Made by a program: the position numbers and the translations under genes | Part shown: positions 36,134 to 44,511 of the stretch, piece by piece | Position numbering within the stretch: the stretch's first letter is position 1 | How the letters are laid out: the number at the start of each line of letters is the position of its first letter | Assembly (NCBI RefSeq): GCF_900103585.1 | Contig: NZ_FNHV01000030.1 | Span: 29,083 to 93,082 of the forward strand | Source: Streptomyces sp. cf386 | Lineage (GTDB): Bacteria > Actinomycetota > Actinomycetes > Streptomycetales > Streptomycetaceae | DNA length: 64,000 bases | Reading direction: 5' to 3' | The notes under the pieces: model-generated | What the model was told of the DNA's origin: nothing | What the model saw: the letters and a program-made list of their open reading frames with translations, nothing else | Databases searched by the model: none

Positions 36134-38074
36134 ATGCAGGGTGTCGATCCGGCCTGGCTGCCGGACGAGGCGTTCCGGCCGATCGGCACCCGGCGGACCC
36201 TGATCCGCGGCTCGGGTCCGCTGGTGGACACGGTGCACGCAGAAGTGGCAGAGCCCTGCGTACGGTTCGGGGGGAGCGTCTCGCGCGACGAGTCCCCCGA
36301 ACCGTACGACCTGGTCCTGGAGCTGACCGGGACCGACGACGGCGAGGCTTTCACCGTCGAGCGCGGTGGCGGCGTTACGACCGTCACCGCGTCCGGCGGT
36401 CCGGGGCTGCTGTACGGCCTGTTCCACGTCGTACGCCTCGGGGACGCTGCCTTCCAGGGCTCGTCCGCGCATGAGGAACACCGGCCCGCGTCGGCACTGC
36501 GCATGCTCGACCACTGGGACAACGTGGCCGTGCACCCGGTGATGGGCCAGGTGGAGCGCGGGTACGCCGGCGGGTCGCTGTTCTGGGCGGACGGGCGGGC
36601 GCGCGGTGAGCTGCTGGGGCGGGTGCGGGAGTACGGCAGGCTGCTGGCGGCGTGCGGGATCAACGCGCTGGCCGTGAACAACGTCAACGTGCACCAGGCC
36701 GAGGCGCGTCTGCTCACCGACCGGATCGACCGGGTCGCCGAGATCGCGGACGCGCTGCGGCCGTACGGCATCCGCACCCATCTGTCGGTCACCTTCGCCG
36801 CCCCGATGGTGCTCGGCGGGCTGCCGACCGCCGATCCGCTGGACGCGGCGGTCCGGGCGTGGTGGGCCGGGGCGAGCGCGCGGGTGTACGAGGCGATCCC
36901 CGACTTCGGCGGGTTCGTCGTGAAGGCCGACTCCGAGGGGCAGCCGGGGCCGTTCGTGTACGGCCGCAGTCACGCGGACGGCGCGAACATGCTGGCCGCC
37001 GCACTGGAGCCGTACGGCGGGACGGTGCACTGGCGGGCGTTCGTCTACGACCACCGGCAGGACTGGCGGGACCGGACGACGGACCGGGCGCGTGCCGCGT
37101 ACGACCATTTTGTGCCGCTGGACGGGCAGTTCGCGGCGAACGCGGTCCTCCAGGTCAAGCACGGGCCGATGGACTTCCAGGTGCGCGAGCCGGTCTCCCC
37201 GCTGATCGGCGCGATGCCGCGCACCCGGCTCGCGGTGGAGATGCAGGCCACCCAGGAGTACACCGGGCAGCAGCGGCATGTGTGCTGGCTCGGGCCGATG
37301 TGGAGCGAGGTGCTGCGGTTCCGGCCCGACGGGGTGCCGGTGGCGGACCTGGCCGACGGCATGGTCGCCGTGTCCAACGTCGGCGACGACCCTTTCTGGA
37401 CCGGGCACCCGCTGGCCCAGGCGAACCTGTACACCTTCGGGCGGCTGGCCTGGCAGCCGGACGCTGATCCGGGCCGGATCCTCGACGAGTGGATCCGGCT
37501 CAGCTTCGGTACCGGCCCGGCGGCGGGGCTGCGCGCGGTGCTGGCGGGTTCGTGGCGGACGTACGAGAAGTACACCGCGCCCCTCGGGGTGGGCTGGATG
37601 GTGCAGCCCGGCCATCACTACGGGCCGAGCGTCGACGGCTACGAGTACAGCCCCTGGGGCACCTACCACTTCGCCGACCGCGACGGCATCGGCGTCGACC
37701 GCAGCGTGGCGACCGGCACCGGGTATGCGGGGCAGTACGCCAAGGCGTGGGCCGAGGCGTACGAGTCGCCGGAGACCTGCCCCGACGAGCTGCTGCTGTT
37801 CTTCCACCACGTGTCGTACGAGCATGTGCTTCGGAGCGGGAAGACGGTGATCCAGCACATATACGACACTCACTTCGAAGGCGTGGAAGAGGTGGAGGAG
37901 GCCCGGGAGGTGTGGGCTTCGCTGGCCGGGCTCATGGACCCGGCGCGCCACGCGCGTGGGGCGGAGCGGTTCGAGGAGCAGCTCCGCAGCGCCCGCGAGT
38001 GGCGCGATCAGATCAACAGCTACTTCTTGCGCAAGTCGGGTGTGGCCGACGCACATGGGCGTCGCATCCACTGA
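36134..38074 (+). CDS. aguA: GH67 alpha-glucuronidase
   Basis: A cytoplasmic enzyme of 646 aa that removes (4-O-methyl-)glucuronic acid from short xylo-oligosaccharides taken up after xylan breakdown; there is no signal peptide. The catalytic residues are in blocks known from GH67: the acid glutamate in FVVKADSEGQPGP, the aspartate in VPLDGQFAANAVLQ and the second glutamate in GPMDFQVREPVSPL. A C-terminal block, VGWMVQPGHHYGPSVDGYEY, is diagnostic. The ATG at 36134 is preceded by GGGGG. Its proximity to GH92 suggests co-transcription. A xylan enzyme behind a mannosidase is an unexpected pairing. Confidence 0.92.
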   Translation: MQGVDPAWLPDEAFRPIGTRRTLIRGSGPLVDTVHAEVAEPCVRFGGSVSRDESPEPYDLVLELTGTDDGEAFTVERGGGVTTVTASGGPGLLYGLFHVVRLGDAAFQGSSAHEEHRPASALRMLDHWDNVAVHPVMGQVERGYAGGSLFWADGRARGELLGRVREYGRLLAACGINALAVNNVNVHQAEARLLTDRIDRVAEIADALRPYGIRTHLSVTFAAPMVLGGLPTADPLDAAVRAWWAGASARVYEAIPDFGGFVVKADSEGQPGPFVYGRSHADGANMLAAALEPYGGTVHWRAFVYDHRQDWRDRTTDRARAAYDHFVPLDGQFAANAVLQVKHGPMDFQVREPVSPLIGAMPRTRLAVEMQATQEYTGQQRHVCWLGPMWSEVLRFRPDGVPVADLADGMVAVSNVGDDPFWTGHPLAQANLYTFGRLAWQPDADPGRILDEWIRLSFGTGPAAGLRAVLAGSWRTYEKYTAPLGVGWMVQPGHHYGPSVDGYEYSPWGTYHFADRDGIGVDRSVATGTGYAGQYAKAWAEAYESPETCPDELLLFFHHVSYEHVLRSGKTVIQHIYDTHFEGVEEVEEAREVWASLAGLMDPARHARGAERFEEQLRSAREWRDQINSYFLRKSGVADAHGRRIH

Positions 38075-38099
38075 ATCGGGACTGATGAATCGGGACTGA
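38072..38099 (+). repeat. 14-bp tandem duplication at the GH67 stop codon
   Basis: TGAATCGGGACTGA occurs twice with no spacer (38072-38085, 38086-38099). The first copy starts with the GH67 stop codon; the second runs into the -35 region of the next promoter. Confidence 0.85.
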
Positions 38100-38125
38100 C
38101 AGATCGCGATCGCGGTGCTTATGAT
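38096..38125 (+). promoter_or_regulatory. Near-consensus promoter of the MoxR-VWA module
   Basis: CTGACA (38096-38101) and TATGAT (38120-38125) are 18 bases apart and resemble a HrdB (sigma-70) promoter. Initiation about seven bases after the -10 falls on the ATG at 38133, which implies a leaderless message. Confidence 0.6.
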
Positions 38126-38132
38126 GCCGACG

Positions 38133-38189
38133 ATGAAGAACTTCTCCTCGTACCGATTGGGGGACTCGTTCGCGCAAGGTGAGTGCTGA
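38133..38189 (+). CDS. Leaderless 18-codon ORF coupled to the next gene
   Basis: The frame encodes MKNFSSYRLGDSFAQGEC and begins where the strong promoter is expected to initiate. Its TGA overlaps the ATG of the next gene by one base (TGATG), so translating ribosomes could reinitiate. The peptide has no signal sequence and one C-terminal cysteine. An in-frame ATG at 38121 lies inside the -10 box and is unlikely. Short coupled leader ORFs can set expression of the downstream gene; a function for the peptide itself cannot be claimed. Conservation of the frame has not been tested. Confidence 0.45.
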   Translation: MKNFSSYRLGDSFAQGEC

Positions 38190-39736
38190 TGGCACATCAC
38201 TTCGCGAACGGGATTCCGGCCCATTTGTCGATGTGGCAGCGGGTACGCGAGTACGCCGTGCCACTGTCCATGATCGAGACCGCGACCGCACGGCGTGCGG
38301 TCGGTGACTGGGCGGGGGCCTGCGCCGCCGCCCGGATCGACCCCGATCTCGATCTGCGCGCCGTGCGCAACCGCCACGGCACCGATCTCGTCACCCGCCT
38401 TCGGGCAGATCTGCGTCGGCTGGCGCCTGATCTGCTCCGCTGGCACATGCCCCGGATCGCCCCCGACGGGCGACTCCGTCCCGGCCTCACCGTCTCCCTG
38501 ACCCGTTACCGGGTTCCCGGTGCCACTCCGCTGCAGCTGGTGGTGCGGACACCACCGGCCTGGGCGGACGCCGGACAGCGGATGGCGCTGTCCCTGTGGG
38601 AGGAGTCCGGGGACAGAGCCCCCGGCCACCATCCGCACCCGCACCCCGACCGGCGTTTCCGGCTCGACCTGCACCGGCATCTCTGGGACTCCGGACGGAG
38701 CGGCGAACTGGCGCGGCGGTGCGGGGCGCATTCCTTGGCACCACCCGACCTGCCCGACCACCTCGACTCCTCGTGGGCGGTGGCGAGTTGGGCCGCCGAG
38801 GCGGAGTTGCTGTTGCGGGCCGAGGGCTGTCCCCGCGGTGCCTTCACGGTGCGGCTCGGTGCGCGAAACCGCGCCGTGCTCGAACTCGTGGCCCCCGACG
38901 ACAGCCATGTCCCGACGTTCCGTCCGCTGCGGGAGGCGCTGCCGCCGCAGGAGGTCGCGGCGCTTCCGGTGCTGCCGGAGGCGGCGGCCCGGGCCCTTCC
39001 GGATCTGGAGCTGTTGCGGGTCGGGATGGTGACGGCCGACCGGCTGCATCCGCTGGTCGCGGCCGCGTTGACGGCGTGTGGGTCGGTGGCCGCGACAGGC
39101 TCGATGACGGCGTACGGCTCGGCGACGGCGACCGGCGCGGTGGCGGCGACCGGGGCGGTGGCGGCGACCGGGGCGGTGGCGGAGCCCGGCTCGGAACGCG
39201 CGGTCGGCCCCGTCACGGAGCCCAGCGATCCGCATCGGGTGGAGTGCCGGGGCGAGGTCCATCGGATCGCGCTGCGGGACGGGGTGCTGACCGCGGTCGA
39301 TCACGACCCGGCCCAACTACGCCGCGAGGAGCTGCTGGTGGCGCTCGGCGGGCCGCCGTTGCCCTGTCTGCGGGCGATCGATGCGGTGCACCGCAACCCG
39401 GAGGCGCTGCCGGCGGTCCGGGAGCGGCTCGGTCACGGTGATGTCGCCGGGGCGCTGACCGTGGTCGAGGGGCTGCTCGGTCCCGCCGCGGTCCTGCGTG
39501 ACGGGCCGCTCCGGGAGGAACTGGAGTCGGCCGCGGTCCGCCGCATCGACCACGGGCTCTACCGCTCGGGTCTGGCCGACGTACACCCCGATGCCGCTAC
39601 GGCGGGCGGCGCAAACGCCTCGGGCGCAGGTCGCTCGGGGGCAGGTCACCGGCCGCGGCTCGACCGCCGTACGCCTCCCGCGCTGTGGCGCAAGCGGAGC
39701 AGTCGGGCCCGGCCCCGTACCGGTCAGGCCTGCTGA
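38189..39736 (+). CDS. Unknown protein of the MoxR-VWA module, 515 aa
   Basis: I do not recognise a family. The ATG at 38189 has AAGG about nine bases upstream and overlaps the mini-ORF stop. The N-terminal part (about 1-130) is helical and begins MAHHFANGIPAHLSMWQRV, with GLTVSLTRYRVPGATPLQLV and RRFRLDLHRHLWD blocks. A middle region ends with SWAVASWAAEAELLLRAEG. At about residues 312-331 there is a hexapeptide tandem repeat ATGAVA, coded by an 18-bp DNA repeat near 39127-39180, which probably is a flexible linker. The C-terminal domain (VECRGEVHRIALRDGVLTAVDH onwards) ends in a basic tail. No membrane segments. It is followed by a MoxR ATPase and VWA gene on the same strand. Confidence 0.8.
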   Translation: MAHHFANGIPAHLSMWQRVREYAVPLSMIETATARRAVGDWAGACAAARIDPDLDLRAVRNRHGTDLVTRLRADLRRLAPDLLRWHMPRIAPDGRLRPGLTVSLTRYRVPGATPLQLVVRTPPAWADAGQRMALSLWEESGDRAPGHHPHPHPDRRFRLDLHRHLWDSGRSGELARRCGAHSLAPPDLPDHLDSSWAVASWAAEAELLLRAEGCPRGAFTVRLGARNRAVLELVAPDDSHVPTFRPLREALPPQEVAALPVLPEAAARALPDLELLRVGMVTADRLHPLVAAALTACGSVAATGSMTAYGSATATGAVAATGAVAATGAVAEPGSERAVGPVTEPSDPHRVECRGEVHRIALRDGVLTAVDHDPAQLRREELLVALGGPPLPCLRAIDAVHRNPEALPAVRERLGHGDVAGALTVVEGLLGPAAVLRDGPLREELESAAVRRIDHGLYRSGLADVHPDAATAGGANASGAGRSGAGHRPRLDRRTPPALWRKRSSRARPRTGQAC

Positions 39737-39867
39737 CCGGGCGAGCGGCCGGCGCCCAAGTCCCGCGCCCGCACGGCGCGTTCCACTCCACATTGCACAT
39801 TCCACATTCCTTTTGACGACTTCTGGAACGGGCTGTCCCGTTCCCTGACCTCCCCCAGGTGATGCCC

Positions 39868-41118
39868 ATGACTTCCAGCACCCTCCTGCCCGTCGACCCC
39901 TTCGAGACCGCCACCCAACTCACCCTCGCCGACGATCTCCTGACGATCCTTCGGACGACCACCACCGAACCGCGCCCCGACGACCAGCTCGAAGCGCTCA
40001 CCCTGGCCGTCGCTGCCGATCTGCCCGTGCTGCTCTGGGGCGAGCCGGGCATCGGCAAGACCGCGGCCCTGACGCAGCTCGCCGACTCCCTGGACCTGCC
40101 GCTGACGACCGTGATCGCCAGCGTCCACGAGCCGACCGATTTCTCCGGGCTTCCCATCGTGGGCGAGGACCCGGCGGTGCGTGGTGTGCCGATGGCACCG
40201 CCGCAGTGGGCCGTGGAACTGGTACGGGCCGGGCGGGGGCTGCTCTTCCTGGACGAGCTCTCCACCGCCACCCCGGCCGTGCAGGCCGCGCTGCTCCGGG
40301 TCGTCCTGGAGCGCAGGGTCGGTGCGCTGCAACTGCCGCCGGGGGTAAGGATCGTGGCGGCCGCCAATCCGCGCGCGTCGGCGGCGGACGGGTGGGAGCT
40401 GAGTCCGCCGCTGGCCAACCGGTTCGTGCACCTGTACTGGGTGCACGACCAGGACGTGGTGGTGCGGGGCCTCGGCGGGGTCTGGCCCCGGGCCGAGCTG
40501 CCCCGCCTGGAGCCGGAGCGGCTGGCGGAGGCGGTGGCCTTCGCGCGGCGCGCGGTCTGCGGGTTCCTGAAGGTCCGGCCGACGCTGATCCACCGGCTGC
40601 CGAGCACCGAGACGCGGCGCGGCGGCGCCTGGCCCTCGCCCCGGAGCTGGGAGACGGCGTTGACCCTGCTGGCCTTCGGCACGGCGGCCTCCGTCTCGCG
40701 GGACGTTCTGGCTTTGCTGGTACGGGGCGCGGTGGGAGACGGTCCGGGGCTCGAACTCCTCGCCCATCTGGACCGGATGGACCTGCCGGACCCGGAGTCG
40801 CTCCTGGCCGATCCGGCCTCCGCCGAGCTTCCGGAGCGGGGCGATCTGCGTCAGGCCGCGCTGGAGGCCGTGGTGGCCGCCGTCGGGGCGCGGCCTGAGC
40901 GGGAGCGGTGGGAGGCGGGCTGGGCGGTGCTCGTCCGTGCGCTGGAGACCGGCGCCCCGGACCTGCTCGTCGCCCCCGCCACGACTCTGGCCGCGCTGCG
41001 ACGCGACAACTGGGAGGTGCCGAAGGCGGTGGAACGACTGACCGCCGTCGTCGGTCTCGCCGAGCGCGCGGACCGGTCGGTGGAGCGGGCCGGGCGGGCC
41101 GAGGGGGCGCGCCGATGA
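39868..41118 (+). CDS. MoxR family AAA ATPase
   Basis: A 416-aa cytoplasmic AAA+ ATPase of the MoxR group, which remodel or load metal onto partner proteins together with VWA proteins. The ATG at 39868 (AGGTGA upstream) is favoured over starts at 39859 and 39862. Walker A is GEPGIGKT (about 58-65), Walker B LLFLDE (about 125-130) and sensor 1 VAAANPRAS. VHEPTDFSGLPIV is the MoxR-specific insertion before Walker B. SPPLANRFVHLYW holds the arginine finger region. Its stop overlaps the VWA gene start by four bases, so ATPase and VWA partner are made in fixed ratio. Confidence 0.92.
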   Translation: MTSSTLLPVDPFETATQLTLADDLLTILRTTTTEPRPDDQLEALTLAVAADLPVLLWGEPGIGKTAALTQLADSLDLPLTTVIASVHEPTDFSGLPIVGEDPAVRGVPMAPPQWAVELVRAGRGLLFLDELSTATPAVQAALLRVVLERRVGALQLPPGVRIVAAANPRASAADGWELSPPLANRFVHLYWVHDQDVVVRGLGGVWPRAELPRLEPERLAEAVAFARRAVCGFLKVRPTLIHRLPSTETRRGGAWPSPRSWETALTLLAFGTAASVSRDVLALLVRGAVGDGPGLELLAHLDRMDLPDPESLLADPASAELPERGDLRQAALEAVVAAVGARPERERWEAGWAVLVRALETGAPDLLVAPATTLAALRRDNWEVPKAVERLTAVVGLAERADRSVERAGRAEGARR

Positions 41119-42503
41119 CCGAGACCCTGAAGCACGCCGAGGCGGGGCCGTCCCGGGGCAGTGCGCCGATGACCACGAGGCGCCCGCTGCCGCGCCCGAT
41201 GGCCCCACCTCCGCCGCCGCGCCCGGTACGGGCGACCGTGCCGGGACCACCGGCCGGTCACGACGGGCCGGACAACCCGCCCGGACTCCCGCTGGACATG
41301 GAGAAGTTGCTGTCCGCCCGGCTGCACGCGGTCAAGGTCCGCCCGTACCTCGCTGTCGCGCTGTTCGCGCTGTCGGTGGTGGAGGACCGGTCGGTACCGA
41401 CCATGGCGGTCGACGCGCACTGGCGCTGCTACGTCTCCCCCGGCTTCGTGGCGCGCACCCCGGTCGAGGAACTGGCGGGCGTCTGGGTGCACGAGGTGTC
41501 CCATCTGCTCCGGGACCACCACGGGCGGGGCGAGCGGTACGCGCGGGAGCATGAGGAGTACGGGCCGGGCGAGAGGCTGCGGCGGAACATCGCCGCCGAC
41601 TTCGAGATCAACGACGACATCTACGGCGAGGGTCTGCCCCGGCCGACCGGGGCGGTGCGCCCGTCGCTGCTGCGGCTGCCCGACGGACTGCTGATGGAGG
41701 AGTACCTGCGGACTGCCTCAATGTCTGGGCTCGCCGCGGACCTGGCCTGGCTGGACTGTGGCAGCGGTGCGGACGGACAGGACCGGCCGTGGGAGCTGGG
41801 GCCGGACGGGTCACACGGGCTGACCAGGCAGCAGCGGGACGCGGTGCGCTTCCGGGTCGCCGAGGGGATCAAGGGCCGGCCGGGCAGCGCCCCTGAGGGG
41901 TGGCGCCGATGGGCGGACGAGGCGTTCCATCCGCCGCAGCCGTGGCGGCGGCTGCTGGGGGCGGCCGTACGCTCGGCGGCGGGCGCGCCAGGGGTGGGCG
42001 AGAACCACAGCTACCGGCGTCCGTCCCGGCGCTCGGCCGGTGTCCCCGGGGTACTGCTGCCGAGCCTGCGGCGTACGCCGCCCCGGGTCTGCGTCGTGAT
42101 CGACACCTCCGGGTCGGTGAGCGACGCCGAACTGGGCAGCGCGCTGCTGGAGGTGGCGGCCATCTCACGCGCGGTGGGCGGGCGGCGCGACCTGGTGTCG
42201 GTGATCTCCTGCGACGCGGCGGCCGGAGTGGCCGTCCCGCTCTGCCGCGCCGAGAACATCGAGCTGGTCGGCGGCGGGGGAACGGATCTGCGCTCCGGTT
42301 TCGCCCGGGCGCTCCGCTCCCGGCCCCGCCCGGACGTGATCGTCGCTCTCACGGACGGTCAGACGCCATGGCCCTCCGCGCAGCCGCCCTGCCGCACCGT
42401 CGTCGGTCTCTTCCCCCGGGTCGGCGGCACCGTCAACGAGAACAATCCGGACTACGTCCCGGACACCCCGCCGTCCTGGGCACGTGTCGTCACCATCAAC
42501 TGA
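41115..42503 (+). CDS. VWA-domain protein with N-terminal HExxH metallopeptidase-like domain (DUF2201-like)
   Basis: A 462-aa cytoplasmic partner of the MoxR ATPase. The ATG at 41115 overlaps the ATPase stop (ATGA). About 60 disordered Pro-rich residues are followed by an N-terminal domain with VWVHEVSHLLRDHHGR (HEVSH, about 126-130) and later IAADFEINDDIYGEG, the pattern of a zinc-binding protease-like fold. The C-terminal VWA domain has a MIDAS motif DTSGS (about 330-334), GGGGTDLRSGF with the conserved Thr, and VALTDGQTPWP with the third aspartate. Such proteins are usually assembled or remodelled by MoxR. It converges on the GH42 gene with an 8-base overlap. Confidence 0.9.
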   Translation: MTETLKHAEAGPSRGSAPMTTRRPLPRPMAPPPPPRPVRATVPGPPAGHDGPDNPPGLPLDMEKLLSARLHAVKVRPYLAVALFALSVVEDRSVPTMAVDAHWRCYVSPGFVARTPVEELAGVWVHEVSHLLRDHHGRGERYAREHEEYGPGERLRRNIAADFEINDDIYGEGLPRPTGAVRPSLLRLPDGLLMEEYLRTASMSGLAADLAWLDCGSGADGQDRPWELGPDGSHGLTRQQRDAVRFRVAEGIKGRPGSAPEGWRRWADEAFHPPQPWRRLLGAAVRSAAGAPGVGENHSYRRPSRRSAGVPGVLLPSLRRTPPRVCVVIDTSGSVSDAELGSALLEVAAISRAVGGRRDLVSVISCDAAAGVAVPLCRAENIELVGGGGTDLRSGFARALRSRPRPDVIVALTDGQTPWPSAQPPCRTVVGLFPRVGGTVNENNPDYVPDTPPSWARVVTIN

Positions 42504-44511
42504 GAAGGCTCAGGATCGCCACCCCGAGCGGGTCGAGGGTCAGGGGCTCGCCCTCCTCTGTCCGTTTGCCTGTCAGCAGGTCGATGGCGGTGCTGTGGGC
42601 GGTCAGACGGGCCGGTTCGGGGGCGTGGTTGAGGAGGAAGAGGAGACGGGTGCCGTCGGGGGCGATCCGGGTCGCGGTCTCCACGGTCGGGTGGTCGGCG
42701 TACGGGCCGATCAGCTCGTGGCGGGCGAGGATACGGCGGACCACCTGGTCGACGCCGGGCTGGGCGAGGGCGGTGGCGACGTACCATGCCTCGCCGTCGC
42801 CGTACGCGTGCCGTGTCACGGCCGGGGTGCCTGCATAGAAGTCGCTGCCATAGGTGGCGATCGGCTCGGCGCCGCGCGGCTGGACGATCTCGAAGACGAG
42901 GCGCGCCTCTGTCTCCAGTTCGGGAATGTGCTGGGCGAACTCCGGTTGCCGCGAGTCCCACTCGTCGACCCGCACGCCCGTCAGGGGAGCCAGCGGTCCC
43001 GGGACGTCCGTCAGGAACGCGCGGTCGTGTTCGTCGCCGCGGCCCGAGAGGAAGGTCGCCACAACCGTGCCGCCGCGTGCGGCGACCCCTTCGAGGCGCT
43101 CGGCGAGGTCGCCCTTGACCAGGTGCAGAACGGGAACCAGAACCACGTCGTACGAGGTCAGGTCGGCGGTCTGGGGGACGACGTCCACGTCGGCGCCGGC
43201 CTCGCGGGCGGCCCGGTAGTAGGCGTGGACCACCTCCTGGTACTTGACCAGCCGGGAAGGGCCGTCGGAGATCTCCAGGGCCCACCAGCTGTCCCAGTCG
43301 AAGATCAGCGCGGTACGGGCCGGGGTGCGGGCGCCGAGGGTCGCGTCACCGAGCGCCTCCAACTCACGCCCCAGATCGGCCACTTCACGGAACACCCGGG
43401 TGTCGTCCCGGCCCGCGTGGCCGATGACCGCGCCGTGGTACTTCTCGCAGGCACCGCGTGAGGCGCGCATTTGGAAGTAGAGGGCCGCGTCGGCGCCATG
43501 GGCGACGGCCTGGAAGGTGGCGAGGCGGAGTTCGCCGGGGCGGCGCAGGGGGTTGACGTCACGGCAGGCCGTCGTGGACGGGGTCTGCTCCATCAGCCAG
43601 AAGGGGGCACCGTCCTTGAGGCCGCGCATCAGGTCGTGGGCGAGGGCGGGCCAGGTGGGCGGGGCGTCGAGGGGCGGGTAGCTGTCCCAGGAGGCGAAGT
43701 CGAGGTGGGGCGCCCAGCGGTGGTAGTCGAGGGGGCGGAACATGCCCATGAAGTTGGTGGTGACGGGCGTGTCGGGGTCATGGGCGCGGATCACCTCCTT
43801 CTCGGCGAGGAAGCAGTCGAGGAGGGCGTCGGTGGTGAAGCGGAAGTAGTCCAGGGTGATGCCCTGGAAGGCGGTGTGGTCGGGACCGCGCCAGTGCTCG
43901 GTGAGGGCGCTGGGCGGCTCGATCTCGCCGAAGTCGGTGTAGCGGTGGGACCAGAAGGTCGTCCACCAGGCGTCGTTGAGGGTGTCGAGGCTGCCGTACT
44001 TGTCCTGGAGCCAGGCCCGGAACGCCTCCGCGCACAGGTCGCAGTAACAGACGCCGCCGTACTCGTTGTTGATGTGCCAGGCGAGCAGTGCCGGGTGGTC
44101 CGCGTAGCGTTCCGCGAGGCGTGCGGCCATCGCCGTCGCGTGGTCGCGGTACGCCGGTGAGCTGGGGCAGAAGTTGTGGCGCTGGCCGTAGCGGTGGCGG
44201 CGGCCCTCGAAGTCGGTGCGGTTGACCTCGGGGTGTCTCCTGGCCAGCCAGGGCGGGAGGGCCGCGGTGCCGGTGGCCAGGCAGACCTGGCGGTTCTCGG
44301 CGGCGGCGCGGTCGAGGATGCGGTCGAGGGCCGTGAAGTCGTAGGTGTCGGGGGCGGGTTGGGTGAGGGACCAGGTGAAGACGCCGACGGTGAGGGTGTC
44401 GATGCGGGCCTGCGTGAACAGGCGGTGGTCGTCGTCCCAGACCGGCTGCGGCCACTGTTCGGGGTTGTAGTCGCCGCCGTACGGGATCCTCGGGGTGCGC
44501 GGCGCGGTCAT
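42496..44511 (-). CDS. GH42 beta-galactosidase
   Basis: A cytoplasmic glycosidase of 671 aa that removes terminal beta-D-galactose from imported galactosides. The frame is open upstream but the ATG at 44511 overlaps the YesL-type gene stop by four bases, and PYGGDYNPEQWPQPVW is the standard start of the family. The acid/base is E150 in AWHINNEYGG and the nucleophile E308 in FWLMEQTPS. The zinc-cluster cysteines C115, C155, C157 and C160 are all present. TIM barrel, trimerisation domain and a C-terminal beta domain are complete. It is the last gene of the importer operon. Confidence 0.95.
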   Translation of the reverse strand: MTAPRTPRIPYGGDYNPEQWPQPVWDDDHRLFTQARIDTLTVGVFTWSLTQPAPDTYDFTALDRILDRAAAENRQVCLATGTAALPPWLARRHPEVNRTDFEGRRHRYGQRHNFCPSSPAYRDHATAMAARLAERYADHPALLAWHINNEYGGVCYCDLCAEAFRAWLQDKYGSLDTLNDAWWTTFWSHRYTDFGEIEPPSALTEHWRGPDHTAFQGITLDYFRFTTDALLDCFLAEKEVIRAHDPDTPVTTNFMGMFRPLDYHRWAPHLDFASWDSYPPLDAPPTWPALAHDLMRGLKDGAPFWLMEQTPSTTACRDVNPLRRPGELRLATFQAVAHGADAALYFQMRASRGACEKYHGAVIGHAGRDDTRVFREVADLGRELEALGDATLGARTPARTALIFDWDSWWALEISDGPSRLVKYQEVVHAYYRAAREAGADVDVVPQTADLTSYDVVLVPVLHLVKGDLAERLEGVAARGGTVVATFLSGRGDEHDRAFLTDVPGPLAPLTGVRVDEWDSRQPEFAQHIPELETEARLVFEIVQPRGAEPIATYGSDFYAGTPAVTRHAYGDGEAWYVATALAQPGVDQVVRRILARHELIGPYADHPTVETATRIAPDGTRLLFLLNHAPEPARLTAHSTAIDLLTGKRTEEGEPLTLDPLGVAILSLLS

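Noticed and set aside
39127..39180. 18-bp direct repeats considered as a CRISPR-like array
   Set aside because: The repeats are contiguous, in frame and code for ATGAVA inside a protein; there are no spacers.
35471..39316. Minus-strand open frame of 1281 codons across GH67 and the 515-aa gene
   Set aside because: Arg/Pro/His-rich composition typical of an antisense shadow; it crosses three plus-strand features.
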